64,000 bases of DNA from Xylocopa sonorina (Eukaryota; Arthropoda; Insecta; Hymenoptera; Apidae): assembly GCF_050948175.1 (NCBI RefSeq), contig NW_027490098.1, forward strand, positions 1,240,001 to 1,304,000, in the 5' to 3' direction. The first letter of the stretch is position 1, and the number at the start of each line of letters is the position of its first letter. Below, in pieces: positions 1 to 8,350 of this stretch. The translations under genes and the position numbers were made by a program. The notes beneath the pieces are model-generated. The model was not told the origin of the DNA, made no database searches, and saw only the letters and a list, made by a program, of their open reading frames with translations.

Positions 1-10
1 GAGAACAAAC

Positions 11-125
11 TTTGAAACGTTAGTAGTGAGGAATTACATCGGATTTCATAGAAATTCAGAACTTACTTGCTATGAAACATAGGCAGATAAGGGCCATCGC
101 GTTGCTTAGAACTTTAGAACTTGCT
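11..125 (-). repeat. Decayed, inverted monomer of the 174-bp satellite
   Basis: Five landmarks of the reverse-complemented satellite monomer occur in order with nearly the right spacing: TTTGAA at 11, GAGGAAT at 28, ATGAAACATAG at 72, ATCGCGTT at 96 and TTAGAACT at 114. From ATGAAACATAG to the next two landmarks the distances are 24 and 42, against 25 and 43 in the array monomer. The distance from GAGGAAT to ATGAAACATAG is 44, against 41. The orientation is opposite to the main array, which starts about 12 kb further right. It may be the outer edge of a second array lying left of the window. Seen by eye only, but five collinear anchors make chance unlikely. Confidence 0.72.
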
Positions 126-889
126 TACTTCAACAAAGGTTTCTATTGGCTTCGTCCGTTCTTTTAGAAGAATTTTTGATAAACCACATACTTTTCACGC
201 TTCGGATATCTTTGAAAGTTCGCGAGATGTAATCGTTTAAGTTTTAAAATGATTACTTATTGTGGATTATTATTTAGTAACTCGCTCATAAACGAGTCTG
301 CATAGGATTTAATTCATAAGTTTTTAAGCCTGGAATTTATGCAGTTATTTGTTATTCACTTATTGCTCAAACGACAAAGATTCTGACCACTTCAAAATGG
401 TTAACTTTCATCAATTTTCTTAAAAATTGAAATACTGCCCAACCGCTTGCATTAAAGACTGTAATTAAAGCTTTCAAAACATTTTACCTCTTATAGATGA
501 ATTCTGGAATTGAAATTGAATGTTTGACTTTTCTAACTCCTGTTTAGACATCTTTCTATTGGAATATTCAAGTATTTTTCATATTCGTAATTATTAAAAA
601 TGTTCTACTTGATTCTTTAATTTAATATTTAGAATTTTCTGAGAAATATTTTTTATCGTAATGAACTATATAATTGCAATTATAATTCTTTATGAAATAA
701 TAATAACAGAGAGGAATGTATCCATTCTTGTAGTTTTGTAAAGAGTATTTAATCTCACTATTTAAAATGAAACATTAACATTTGTTTACAATCTAATGGA
801 ATTTAGTTACCTTTTGATTCAAATTCACAATGTTAATCTTCCGTAGTTCAACAATTGTGAGCTGTCCTCAGGAATCGCAGCTCAGTACT
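126..889. other. AT-rich stretch with no recognisable gene
   Basis: AT-rich sequence with many short poly-A and poly-T runs. I see no open frame of note, no RNA gene and no clear repeat. The first ~100 bases may still be satellite debris continuing from the decayed monomer on the left, but I could not align them convincingly. Confidence 0.5.
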
Positions 890-896
890 TATAAAA
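890..896 (+). promoter_or_regulatory. TATA box candidate
   Basis: TATAAAA lies 93 bases upstream of the first ATG of a small open frame that also carries consensus splice signals. The spacing would put transcription start near 920. TATA-like strings are common in AT-rich DNA, so this counts only together with the downstream structure. Confidence 0.3.
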
Positions 897-988
897 TGGA
901 CGACAAACGAACAGCCTAACCAATTGTAATCAAACCGATATTTCAATACCAATATTATCATGTTTAACTTATTCTGAAAACTATCAAA

Positions 989-1186
989 ATGCCCTTCGAA
1001 CAGTGTTTACTCACTTCCTTCCATCACTGTTTGCAATACGTAAGTTTCATTTACTATCAAAACCGTAAGTATTATCGCCTTTCTTTACTTCTTGTAACCT
1101 TCAATGGCTTCATGTTTCAGGTCGTTGAACTCGTTTTGAAATACTCTATCGTATTATGCAAGAATGAACATATCAATTCATTTTAA
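989..1186 (+). CDS. Possible tiny gene with one in-frame intron, unrecognised
   Basis: An ATG at 989 opens a 65-codon frame to a TAA at 1184-1186. Inside it a consensus donor (TAC|GTAAGT, at 1040) and a consensus acceptor (TTTCAG, ending at 1120) enclose an 81-bp segment. Because 81 is divisible by 3, both spliced (38 aa) and unspliced (65 aa) readings stay open. A second GTAAGT donor sits at 1065. A TATA box lies at 890. The predicted peptide has no domain I recognise and no convincing signal peptide. The arrangement of TATA box, short first exon, short intron and second exon is typical of small insect genes, but all elements are short. This may be a relic or a chance combination. Confidence 0.22.
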   Translation: MPFEQCLLTSFHHCLQYVSFIYYQNRKYYRLSLLLVTFNGFMFQVVELVLKYSIVLCKNEHINSF

Positions 1187-1361
1187 AAAATGAAGGTGAC
1201 CTTCAAGTGTCCAACATACCTCCACTTACAAAAAAACTATTTTCATCAACGTCTGGGCCCTTTGTGTTATGCAATTTTATATGAGCAAAAATTTCTGTGA
1301 AACTTATAGCTTTGAGAATATCTGAGCTGCTAATTATTACTATCCAATCCTGTATGTTGTT

Positions 1362-1634
1362 ATGGATGTGTCCAGCAAGGCAACGATGAACAAAGTTAAA
1401 TTTAATATTACGATGTTTATTATACTATTTATAATATATGTGTTTTTCTGGAATTTAGCTCAAAAACAGTGTTTACGATGTCGGCAGATGAATGTATTTG
1501 CCTTAGGATTCCAAGAGCTGACAATTTCGAAAGTAGAGTATTTCTTTACTCCGCTAACCAAATCATTGCAAACGTTAAGTAAAGTGCATGTCTTTCAAAA
1601 CTGTCAGATGCATATTACGATACAACGTTCCTGA
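1362..1634 (+). CDS. 90-codon open frame with one hydrophobic segment, unrecognised
   Basis: An open frame of 90 codons with a hydrophobic stretch at about residues 15-33 (ITMFIILFIIYVFFW core) that could be a membrane span or signal anchor. It is followed by a polar tail with cysteines at 37, 40 and 80. I recognise no family. No promoter or splice signal supports it, and AT-rich DNA often encodes Phe/Ile-rich stretches by chance. It could be an exon of a decayed membrane protein or a random frame. Confidence 0.13.
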   Translation: MDVSSKATMNKVKFNITMFIILFIIYVFFWNLAQKQCLRCRQMNVFALGFQELTISKVEYFFTPLTKSLQTLSKVHVFQNCQMHITIQRS

Positions 1635-2385
1635 GAAATGGTACTTGTCACTCTTTTTTAATTTCCGTTTTTTTAAGCAGAGGAAATTTAATTGAAATAT
1701 CCGCAAAATTTAAGGACAAAAAAGTTATTATAATCTTACGGAACATATATGATGGTGATAAAGGATAAGTGTACGGAACTAGAACTACAAAGTAGATGAA
1801 TACATTCCTCCAATGATGCTTCTACGTCAATAAAATCAGTTAAACAAAGAACTATTACAAAAATCAGGCATAATTAATATTACTTCTGAACAAAAGCTAT
1901 AATATAATTGAACCGAAATGGATATAAAAGAGGCAATTATATCTATACGTTCTATTCTATGCAAAGGCAAATATGTCAAAGAGAAAAAATGTATTACTTA
2001 CAAATTACTTATGTTCCCAGAGATCTCACTAATTCAGTCTTCTCGTCTTGCAGGACTAATCATTCATTTAACATGAAAAGGGGTCGAGAAATAGTAAAAA
2101 GTTATTACATATTTCATAGCCTCACTCGATACGTCGATTAGATCACGTAAAACATTGGACACTAATTCCATCTACACCTTCAGACCTTAAATATATAATT
2201 TCAACAACATATTTAACACTGTTTTAATAACATTTTTCTAATTATTTATATCTATGCCTAATAAATATATATTAATCGAATAAGTTGCTTTACCAAAGAA
2301 TAAAAAAACTGAGGATTACAAATCTGAGCATTACATAACAAACGTGCATTACATATATAATATTACATGTAACAAAAAATGAATA
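1635..2385. other. AT-rich stretch with no supported gene
   Basis: Very AT-rich, with scattered ATATAT and poly-A runs. A 77-codon plus-strand frame at 1908-2141 has low-complexity composition and no recognisable motif, so I do not call it. Nothing else is seen. Confidence 0.5.
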
Positions 2386-2652
2386 TCAAAAAGATCGTAC
2401 GTAAGTTGAATCCACAATGCGGTTATAGAGATACAGAAATGGCAAAAATTCCAAACAATAATTAACAAAATTCAAAAAGGGGGAGTGAAAGTCCATCTCC
2501 TTAACGATAATAAGAAACAAGTCTGCCTCATGTACTATAACATCCCAAACAGCCAGCGATTGGCACATTAATGACAACGGATGGAACGAATTCCGTGGCA
2601 GAACTGTGCCAAAACTGTGCTCCTGCTCAGCTCTTGCAACGGCATACTCTTA
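2386..2652 (-). pseudogene. Open minus-strand stretch, possibly a degraded exon
   Basis: On the minus strand about 88 codons are open, ending at a TGA at 2386-2388. The open stretch starts well upstream of the first ATG (codon start near 2577). The upstream half is GC-richer than its surroundings and encodes a polar segment (…ARAEQEHSFGTV…). The downstream half is hydrophobic (…LEFLPFLYLYNR…). I recognise no family. Exon remnant, transposon fragment or chance are all possible. Confidence 0.18.
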
Positions 2653-3690
2653 ATACTGGAGCGACACTCGTATCAGGGTACTACTAAAATACCGCGATAA
2701 AGCACACGGGTTACATGGCCGTGGCAATAACACTATCAGCTCATCATAGTTACACGCGTGTTAATGGCGTAGGATGACATTTATTAATGGGAAAGCTGTT
2801 TCCATAAAAATTATAAACGAATATGAAAAATGACCAAACTAAGCAATTTATTTATTTTGATTCCAAAATAGATACACCGACACGAAACAAAAACATAAGA
2901 ACTCGATTTTATTATTTTCGGTAAACTAGCTAGATACGGCGATTTTTTCCATAGAGTCGTTAATTGCTTCATCATAAAAATATATACATTTACTTTATAC
3001 ATATTTTTTCATTTCATCATTACAAGTTCATGCAATTGAGAGTTATATTAAATACGATGACCGCATGTTATTTAAGAAATTTCACAAGGCGAAGTTAGGG
3101 ACGCAACAGCATGACTTTTTATTTTATAAGTAATATTTTATTTTATAAATAATATTTATAGTATATGACGGGATGAAAGAAATATATCTGACTCGCTCAA
3201 TAACTATAAATATAGGAAAATGACTATCAAAATGTCTATCAATACTCATATTGTAAAACATCTACTGACATCTAACGGTTTTAATTTGGATGAAAGCAGA
3301 GGTTCCCCATTACCAAATGTGACCCTACGTCATTGCTGAGAAGATTCATGAATGGAGCGATGACACACATGTCACGATGGTCCTGGTGCTGCGCGATTCA
3401 CACGGTGTGCTACGCTTGCCTAAAACGTGCTGGTAACACGTTCTGGCATTTTAGCTAATGAATTCGGACACAAATGGCTACGGATCAGATGACACTCCTC
3501 AGACGTGGCAATATAGTGCCGATATGGTGTCGCCGCCATCTTGCAGTTTGTTATCTGGGATGCTTTCTAGAGCTTTATTCGGAATTGAATTTGAACACAT
3601 AGCTACTTAATCGCGAATTTATATGTACATAATTATACATCACTGCATAAAAACAATATCATACACTTTTATAATCAATGCGATATAAGA
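2653..3690. other. Intergenic sequence with two GC-richer patches
   Basis: Mostly AT-rich. Two patches (about 2580-2780, overlapping the preceding entry, and 3300-3560) are clearly richer in G+C and share phrases such as GTGGCA followed by TGCC. They may be remnants of the same dispersed element, but I could not align them over any length. No gene is seen. The right end, AAGA at 3687-3690, is the left target-site duplicate of the adjacent LTR. Confidence 0.35.
3687..3690. repeat. Target-site duplication, left copy (AAGA)
   Basis: AAGA immediately precedes the TGTGACG end of the LTR and is matched by AAGA at 5078-5081 immediately after the CGTCACA end. A 4-bp duplication fits Ty3/Gypsy integrases. 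Confidence 0.6.
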
Positions 3691-3699
3691 TGTGACGTG

Positions 3700-3709
3700 G
3701 TGACGTCAC
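3700..3709. promoter_or_regulatory. GTGACGTCAC palindrome (CRE-like)
   Basis: A perfect 10-bp palindrome with a full TGACGTCA core, the known CREB/ATF binding site, lies 9 bases inside the left end of the LTR. It could be a U3 enhancer element, or simply an extension of the GTGACG terminal repeat. Function is inferred from the motif alone. Confidence 0.35.
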
Positions 3710-3724
3710 AAGGCTCGCTAACCA

Positions 3725-3737
3725 CCCCCCCCCCCCC
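3725..3737. repeat. Poly-C run (13 C)
   Basis: An uninterrupted run of 13 C near the left end of the LTR. Likely to vary in length and prone to sequencing error. Confidence 0.9.
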
Positions 3738-4205
3738 TGCTTCGGTTAGACTAGCTCGCAGATCACCACCCATGCAAGAAGCGCGACACGGACCATCGCG
3801 ATAGCTGTGTTCTTTTCTTTCTCTCCGTTCTACGGATTAGACTGGCGAGCTGATGGAAGAAGCGACCCAGAAGACGCCCCTTCGGCGGATAAGAAGACCG
3901 CAGGTTCGCGGAAGGGCTGTGCGCCGAAGTAGCGTGACGGGATCGACGGTGGAAGAGTCGGGAAGTGAGCAAGAAGAGACCCTGAAGCCCGAAGGATACG
4001 ATCCAGAGCCCAGCAAACGATAAGACCGCTGCCACAGTCCATGGAGACGAATGGAGACGAACAGGATGGTTCTCGGGTGTGAGAAGGACCTCCACCCCTC
4101 CCCTGAGCCCATGGAGAGGAAAACTCAAGATGCGCAGCGGAATTGCAGGTGAGCCGTGGAAAGCGCGGCGCGCGACACGCGCCGCAGTTCAGATGATCCA
4201 GAGGA

Positions 4206-4246
4206 CCCCCTCTAGACACACCAGAGGGGGCGATCAGGGAAGATCG
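4206..4246 (+). other. Two adjacent perfect hairpins inside the LTR
   Basis: CCCCCTCT (4206-4213) pairs with AGAGGGGG (4223-4230) around a 9-nt loop. Immediately after it, CGATC (4231-4235) pairs with GATCG (4242-4246) around 6 nt. The first stem is 8 bp and GC-rich. They lie about 110 bases upstream of the TATA box, so in the U3 region if the orientation is right. Confidence 0.6.
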
Positions 4247-4352
4247 CCGAAATCCACCGATCGATGCCCCGAACAATACCGAAGCGTATAGCCCTACCCC
4301 ACCAAGGAGCCCTAAGGAGGATCTAAGGGGATCCGAAGGCCCCCAGCAAACC

Positions 4353-4360
4353 TATATAAT
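4353..4360 (+). promoter_or_regulatory. LTR TATA box
   Basis: TATATAAT in an otherwise GC-rich context within the LTR. A start about 30 bases downstream would fall near the pyrimidine-rich CTACTCTACTACTATTC segment around 4382-4400. This suggests plus-strand transcription of the original element. Confidence 0.5.
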
Positions 4361-4462
4361 GAGCTAGCCAGCATGAAGACGGCCTACTCTACTACTATTC
4401 TTCTTCCCAGCGACTTAGCGACTATTTAGCGAGCAACCAAGCAAGCGATTATACGGAGCGAT

Positions 4463-4468
<6 letters not shown>

Positions 4469-4518
<50 letters not shown>
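4469..4518. repeat. (GA)25 microsatellite
   Basis: A pure GA dinucleotide run of 50 bases, downstream of the TATA box and so inside the transcribed part of the LTR. GA runs in insects can bind GAGA-type factors. That role here is only a possibility. Confidence 0.95.
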
Positions 4519-4519
<1 letters not shown>

Positions 4520-4964
4520 GGACTGAACGAGATTCATACTTGTTGGAAACGAGAACGTGAGTCCTTATACGCTAAAGCGTCCCATTTGTTCCCTGCTGCA
4601 TTTGTGATATCGCGTATTATAATTTGTATTGTATAACGGGTGGTGATCCCCGGTCATTCGCGGCGTGTCGTATACCCTTTTGTAATGCCGTGTCGAGGCA
4701 ATCTAAAAAGAAGCCGTGAGTTCAGTATCCCGCGACCTTATATTGCGCACTCGGCTAGAAGTAGTCGAGCGAGGGAGTATTTTGAAATTTCGAGGATTAT
4801 CTTGCACCGGGTTTCCCCGGGTTGCTTGGTCTAATAGTTTTTGCTACTTCTTGAGTAGCTGGCGCCCAAAAAGTCTCCGCCTCGCAGTTACGAAATACTC
4901 GCTGGATAGGAAATTCTTTGTTCTGTATTTGGCGTTGGCGAATTCGTCGACAATCATACCACGC

Positions 4965-5045
4965 GGATATTTTGTACCCCGATATTCTGTACCCCGGATT
5001 AAACTTCTGTATACCCCTCTATTATTGGTTCTATATACCCCCTTT
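4965..5045 (+). repeat. Short degenerate repeats near the LTR right end
   Basis: A loosely repeated phrase of the form TAT-T-TGTACCCC or TCT-TATACCCC recurs four to five times at 14-25 base spacing before the LTR terminus. Pattern seen directly; function unknown. Confidence 0.4.
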
Positions 5046-5077
5046 TCTTGCGGATTGTAACGGGAAAACCCGTCACA

Positions 5078-5081
5078 AAGA
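5078..5081. repeat. Target-site duplication, right copy (AAGA)
   Basis: Right partner of the AAGA at 3687-3690, abutting the last base of the LTR. Confidence 0.6.
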
Positions 5082-5252
5082 ATATAAGACGAAGAACTAT
5101 CCACTCGTATCAGGAATAAAAATTAATATATCAAATGACAGCACATAATATATTACCAAAAGTATAATGATATGGATAGCAAGAAAAACATATTTATTTG
5201 TTAGATGTTTATAAATTCAAATTTAAAGGACCAAGTCACATTTAATATATTA

Positions 5253-5487
5253 TTTTTTAACAAAATGATATAATGTTGTTTCAGATAGGCGTGGAGAAGT
5301 AACTGGTACTTCTGTCAAGGTAATTTCATTTCTTCTGGATACAGTAAATACACATTTGCAATCTAAGCATGGTTTCATTGGATCTGGTGTAATTTCCAAA
5401 TTTTAAAAAGGGATGATGGCAGTAGTAGTTGGTTCAGCGCCAGGTGATAAACATATGCAACAAGTAAAGCGACGTAAACGGATTTAA
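5253..5487 (-). pseudogene. Interrupted open stretch, unrecognised, strand uncertain
   Basis: On the minus strand about 78 codons are open except for one TAA. They encode a proline-rich segment with cysteine clusters (CCIC near the start, CLDCKC further on) and end at a TAA at 5253-5255. The plus strand of the same patch (5287-5487) is also open with one internal TAA at 5404, and is preceded by a good splice acceptor (TTGTTTCAG, ending 5284). I slightly prefer the minus strand because the pseudogene to its right and the neighbouring open stretch read that way. I recognise neither translation. Likely a degraded exon of some gene. Confidence 0.25.
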
Positions 5488-5569
5488 AATGTTCAAGATT
5501 ATGTAAATTACACTATTACACTTTTTTAATCCATGTAGCGTTTCTGTTCTGTGTAACTTGCAAAGAGTC

Positions 5570-5800
5570 TTAAGAATATAACGCAATGTAAAAAAGTTTG
5601 GATACAAAGTAGGCTGGCCTTAATCTCAGATAAAGGAACCCTGGATCTGCTGGGTATCGTGGTTACCGGCCTGCTGTGTCAAGAGACATGTCATTCAGTT
5701 TTAATGTTCTAAACGAGAACAATTCAAATAAATCTGGAGTCAACACATTCGAAGAAAAATTCTTCCAGTGAAGAATGCTGTCTGCTGTGCAATAACAGCT
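5570..5800 (-). pseudogene. Interrupted open stretch, unrecognised
   Basis: A minus-strand frame bounded by stops at 5801 and 5570 is open for 76 codons except for one TAA (minus strand, plus positions 5663-5665). The translation is compositionally gene-like (…NVLTPDLFELFSF… before the stop, …PADPGFLYLRLRPAYF… after it). I do not recognise it. It may belong with the open patch at 5253-5487 to one decayed gene, with the HSDL2 pseudogene upstream on the same strand. Chance cannot be excluded at this length. Confidence 0.22.
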
Positions 5801-6355
5801 TTACACCCACTTGATATTCTGCAGAAAATCTTATGCCATTTTTTAACTATGAAACCTACTATGTGGTATTTCTGCAACTGCTACAGAAATTTAAATACGT
5901 CAAAATTGCAGCACGCAGGTGTGTAAATATCACTTCATGATCTCATTTCATTTTGGCAGTTATACTTGTATATAAGCAAGCATCCAGGCATAAAGCTTGA
6001 TAATCTTTCAACTATAAAATAATTATGATACATTAGACTTTTTGCTGGCGTTGGTCTATTTTATCATTTTCGGAACCTGTGGAAATGTTGAATATGAATA
6101 GCTATGTTCATTTTATTATAAATGTATGAGTAAAGTTCAATCTACATAAATAAATATTTTCATACGTAATTTATTTAATTTTTATCATTTAGCGTTACAA
6201 AATATATAAAAATATATTTTACTTCAGTTTTTTTAATATTTTAAATAATTTATATTATCGTATTAAACTTTTACAAAAAGTAACAAAACTTTTATAAGTA
6301 GAAATAATTTTTCCTTAATTAGTTAATATGTCGGTTCTTTTTAATAAAACGGTAT
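5801..6355. other. AT-rich stretch with no recognisable feature
   Basis: Strongly AT-rich, especially 6100-6355 with long T- and A-rich runs. It would be the 3' flank of the HSDL2 pseudogene. No open frame or structured repeat is seen. Confidence 0.5.
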
Positions 6356-7356
6356 TTAATTTTTCAAAGTAAGTTTCCACTTTAAATTGACCATTAATTT
6401 CACTAATTTCATGCCTTTCGTAGATCACCCCTAATTTTCAACTTTCCCACTACGGCTTTGTCGATGCAAGTTTTAATTCTCCGAAAGATATATAATATTA
6501 TGTTATTAGTAAAATTATTTTGCATTTCCAATTAAGTTGAACGTAGAAGATATATTTTTTTTATGAGAAAGCATTGCGAGCAAATTTTGAGAATCCATTT
6601 TTAATGTTGTACCTAGTGGTTGACTAGGTTCTCCTCTCCCTGCCGCATCTTTCTACCATTTTTAAGATGTAAAAACCGTGTACCAGCTTCGTCACCATTA
6701 AAATTTACGAAATTTACATATTGTAAATTTTTGCAAAAGTGATGTTAATTAACTCTTAAATTATGGTTGCTCCGGCAATTAATCAGACTGATCTATGATG
6801 TGCTGTAATGTACGAGTTCTAATAAATTTTTTTTTAACATAATGAACAATATAGTATTTGTGCTTACAGTCTTGTTAACAAACTCGCTGTTTAAATTAGT
6901 TTGGATGACGATTGATATTTGCATGATCTTTTCCTCTGATTTATCTGTATAATTTGTTTCTTCTTTTCAATAGTCATATATAATTATCCAAATCTATCTG
7001 TTCCAAATTCTCCTCTAGGAAGGAATCAGGCAACAATTTATCTTATCAATAATATTTACATTCTATAGAATAAATTGATTTGTTTACTAAAATATATATT
7101 ATACATTCATGTATTAATTGTAAATTAATTATTATTAAAAAATTAATTATTCACACCTGGATTATATGCGTAATGGGTAAAATCAGACATTCCTTCAGTT
7201 TTTTAATATTGTCTCATCGATTAAAGACTAATTAGTAACAGATTTACTGTCTTTGCAAAATAAAAGCGTACTTTGCATCACACATTATTTTTAGCTTCCC
7301 ACTATAATTTTGTGATTCTGAACCAACGAACATCTCTATTGCAGCCATATGTATAC

Positions 7357-7439
7357 CTGAAACAACACGTGCGTAAGGCAATCTCAAATTGAGAGAATTA
7401 TTTTTCTTAACAATGAAATTAGAAATATATATAAGTTAC
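7357..7439 (-). other. Retained intron of the HSDL2 pseudogene
   Basis: 83 bp from a GTAACT donor to a GTTTCAG acceptor on the minus strand, separating the open 214-bp exon (ending …LLSKTA) from the exon beginning IHMAAIEM. In family members these two segments are contiguous in the protein (KTAIHTAA-like). Confidence 0.6.
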
Positions 7440-7653
7440 TGCAGTCTTTGACAAGAGTGCATTCACAGCAATACCATTATTTCCATATTCATCGGTCCTT
7501 CCAAGAGCACACATTAACATTCCAAACTTGGATATTATATAATCGACACGAGTTTGAAACCAAATTCGTTTAATTTTTACACTTAGTGATGGGCTGATAT
7601 TTACTATATGAGGATTTGTGACTCTCTTTAAACATGGTAAGGATACTTTGCAT

Positions 7654-7718
7654 CTGAAAATAAGTATAGTGTCATATTAGAGAATTTTATTTCTGCAACT
7701 AAGACAGAACTTTTATAC
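7654..7718 (-). other. Retained intron of the HSDL2 pseudogene
   Basis: 65 bp between a GT donor (after the TAC codon at 7719) and an acceptor reading TTTTCAG on the minus strand, ending at 7654. Exon phase across it no longer matches, which fits decay. It shows that the copy arose from genomic DNA, not from mRNA. Confidence 0.6.
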
Positions 7719-7819
7719 GTACATTAGAAATGGTCCTCCAAAATTGATATTATTCACCAGGACATAATTTTTCATACCTATGGATTCTACGTCTGGTTAA
7801 AGAAATAGCGCTAGCATTA

Positions 7820-7840
7820 TTAACCCTTTCAGCACTGAGT
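7820..7840. mobile_element. TTAA junction with piggyBac-like terminus
   Basis: TTAA at 7820-7823 followed by CCCTTTCAGCACTGAG. HSDL2 homology stops exactly here: the TTAA lies inside the Val-Asn codons of VNNASA. Insertion at TTAA and termini beginning CCC are known traits of piggyBac-family transposons. No matching inverted terminus followed by TTAA was found further right, so only one end is supported. Confidence 0.35.
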
Positions 7841-7964
7841 TGCGTGGCAAATGGTTTTGTGAGAACCTACATGTGGCACCCGTTGTTGCCAGACCGGTGA
7901 AGTCATCTGTGTGAAAACTGCTCAAGCTGTTCGCAATTCTGTTTCAGCACAGATTGAAGGGATG
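7841..7964. other. Unidentified sequence between TTAA junction and minisatellite
   Basis: GC-richer than its left flank, with no open frame of note. If the TTAA junction is a transposon end, this would be the element's subterminal region. Confidence 0.3.
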
Positions 7965-8350
7965 GCGAAACGAGTCATTACATGCCTACGGATGGATGTT
8001 CCCATTAAGAATAACTTATAAGTTACCGATGGATGGTGCTGCTGGTGGTCGGTTACTCACAATCGACCGACGGGTGATGCTGCTTGTGCTTAATGATCCA
8101 TAAATTGCCGACGACTGGTGTTACCAACAGCCGATAGCGCATGCTTACACAAACAGCTGGTGCAACTAATAGTAGGTAACTCAAGACTTATCAAAGACTG
8201 GTGTTGCCTGCGGTCAGTAACTTACCATATATCGACAGTAGGTAATGACTGCGGTCGATAACTTATGATATAATAACGGCTGGTATTGCCAATATTCGGG
8301 AATTCGAGAACTATCGAAGAATGGCATTGCCAGCTATCGGTAATCCATCT
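7965..8350 (+). repeat. Degenerate 41-bp minisatellite (about nine units)
   Basis: A core of the form CTGGTGTTGCC-(A/T)GCGGTCGGTAAC recurs with starts near 7992, 8033, 8071, 8115, 8157, 8198, 8239, 8280 and 8321. The later spacings are 42, 41, 41, 41, 41. Units are diverged, most strongly at both ends. The family is unrelated to the 174-bp satellite. Confidence 0.8.

Larger units (their letters stand above)
3691..5077 (+). mobile_element. Solo LTR of a Ty3/Gypsy-type retrotransposon
   Basis: A 1387-bp unit begins TGTGACG and ends CGTCACA, a perfect 7-bp terminal inverted repeat of the TG...CA type. It is flanked by a perfect 4-bp direct duplication, AAGA at 3687-3690 and AAGA at 5078-5081. 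TG...CA ends with a 4-bp target duplication are characteristic of Ty3/Gypsy integration. The interior is GC-richer than the surrounding DNA and carries a TATA box near its middle, as expected for an LTR promoter. No gag-pol or second LTR lies in the window, and nothing after 5077 looks like a primer binding site, so this is a solo LTR left by LTR-LTR recombination. Orientation is inferred from the TATA box. Confidence 0.72.
6356..7824 (-). pseudogene. HSDL2: HSDL2 pseudogene (SDR + SCP2 domains), 5' truncated, introns retained
   Basis: Hydroxysteroid dehydrogenase-like protein 2 is a short-chain dehydrogenase/reductase fused to a C-terminal SCP2 sterol-carrier domain. Recognisable pieces lie in correct order on the minus strand. 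VNNASAISLT is at 7824-7795, followed by a 1-base frameshift and a segment ending GGPFLMY at 7719. A fully open 214-bp exon (7653-7440) carries NPHIVNISP, the SDR YxxxK pair as YIISK, and IAVNALLSKTA. IHMAAIEMF follows from 7353, then LIDETILK and HYAYNPG with stops between them. LLPDSFLEENLEQ is at 7036-6998. SCP2 pieces are NGDEAG…LHLKNG (6720-6655), GEPSQPLGTTLKMDSQN (from 6634), GKLKIRGDL (6450-6412) and a final stop at 6356. Short introns (7654-7718, 7357-7439) remain, so this is not a processed copy. The N-terminal ~100 residues with the Rossmann glycine motif are absent. Frameshifts and stops rule out function. Identification is from family memory, without a search. Confidence 0.85.

Noticed and set aside
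1908..2141. 77-codon plus-strand open frame
   Set aside because: AT-rich, low-complexity translation with no motif, promoter or splice support.
3763..4291. Overlapping open frames of 70-148 codons on both strands at 3.8-4.3 kb
   Set aside because: They lie in the GC-rich part of the LTR, where stops are rare in all frames; no recognisable domain.
4640..5148. Open frames of 64-114 codons at 4.6-5.1 kb
   Set aside because: Inside or across the end of the LTR, overlapping one another on both strands, and without homology that I can recognise.
6611..6629. Hairpin ACCTAGT-GGTTG-ACTAGGT
   Set aside because: Falls inside the SCP2-coding remnant of the HSDL2 pseudogene (around the GEPSQPLG codons), so the inverted repeat is probably incidental.
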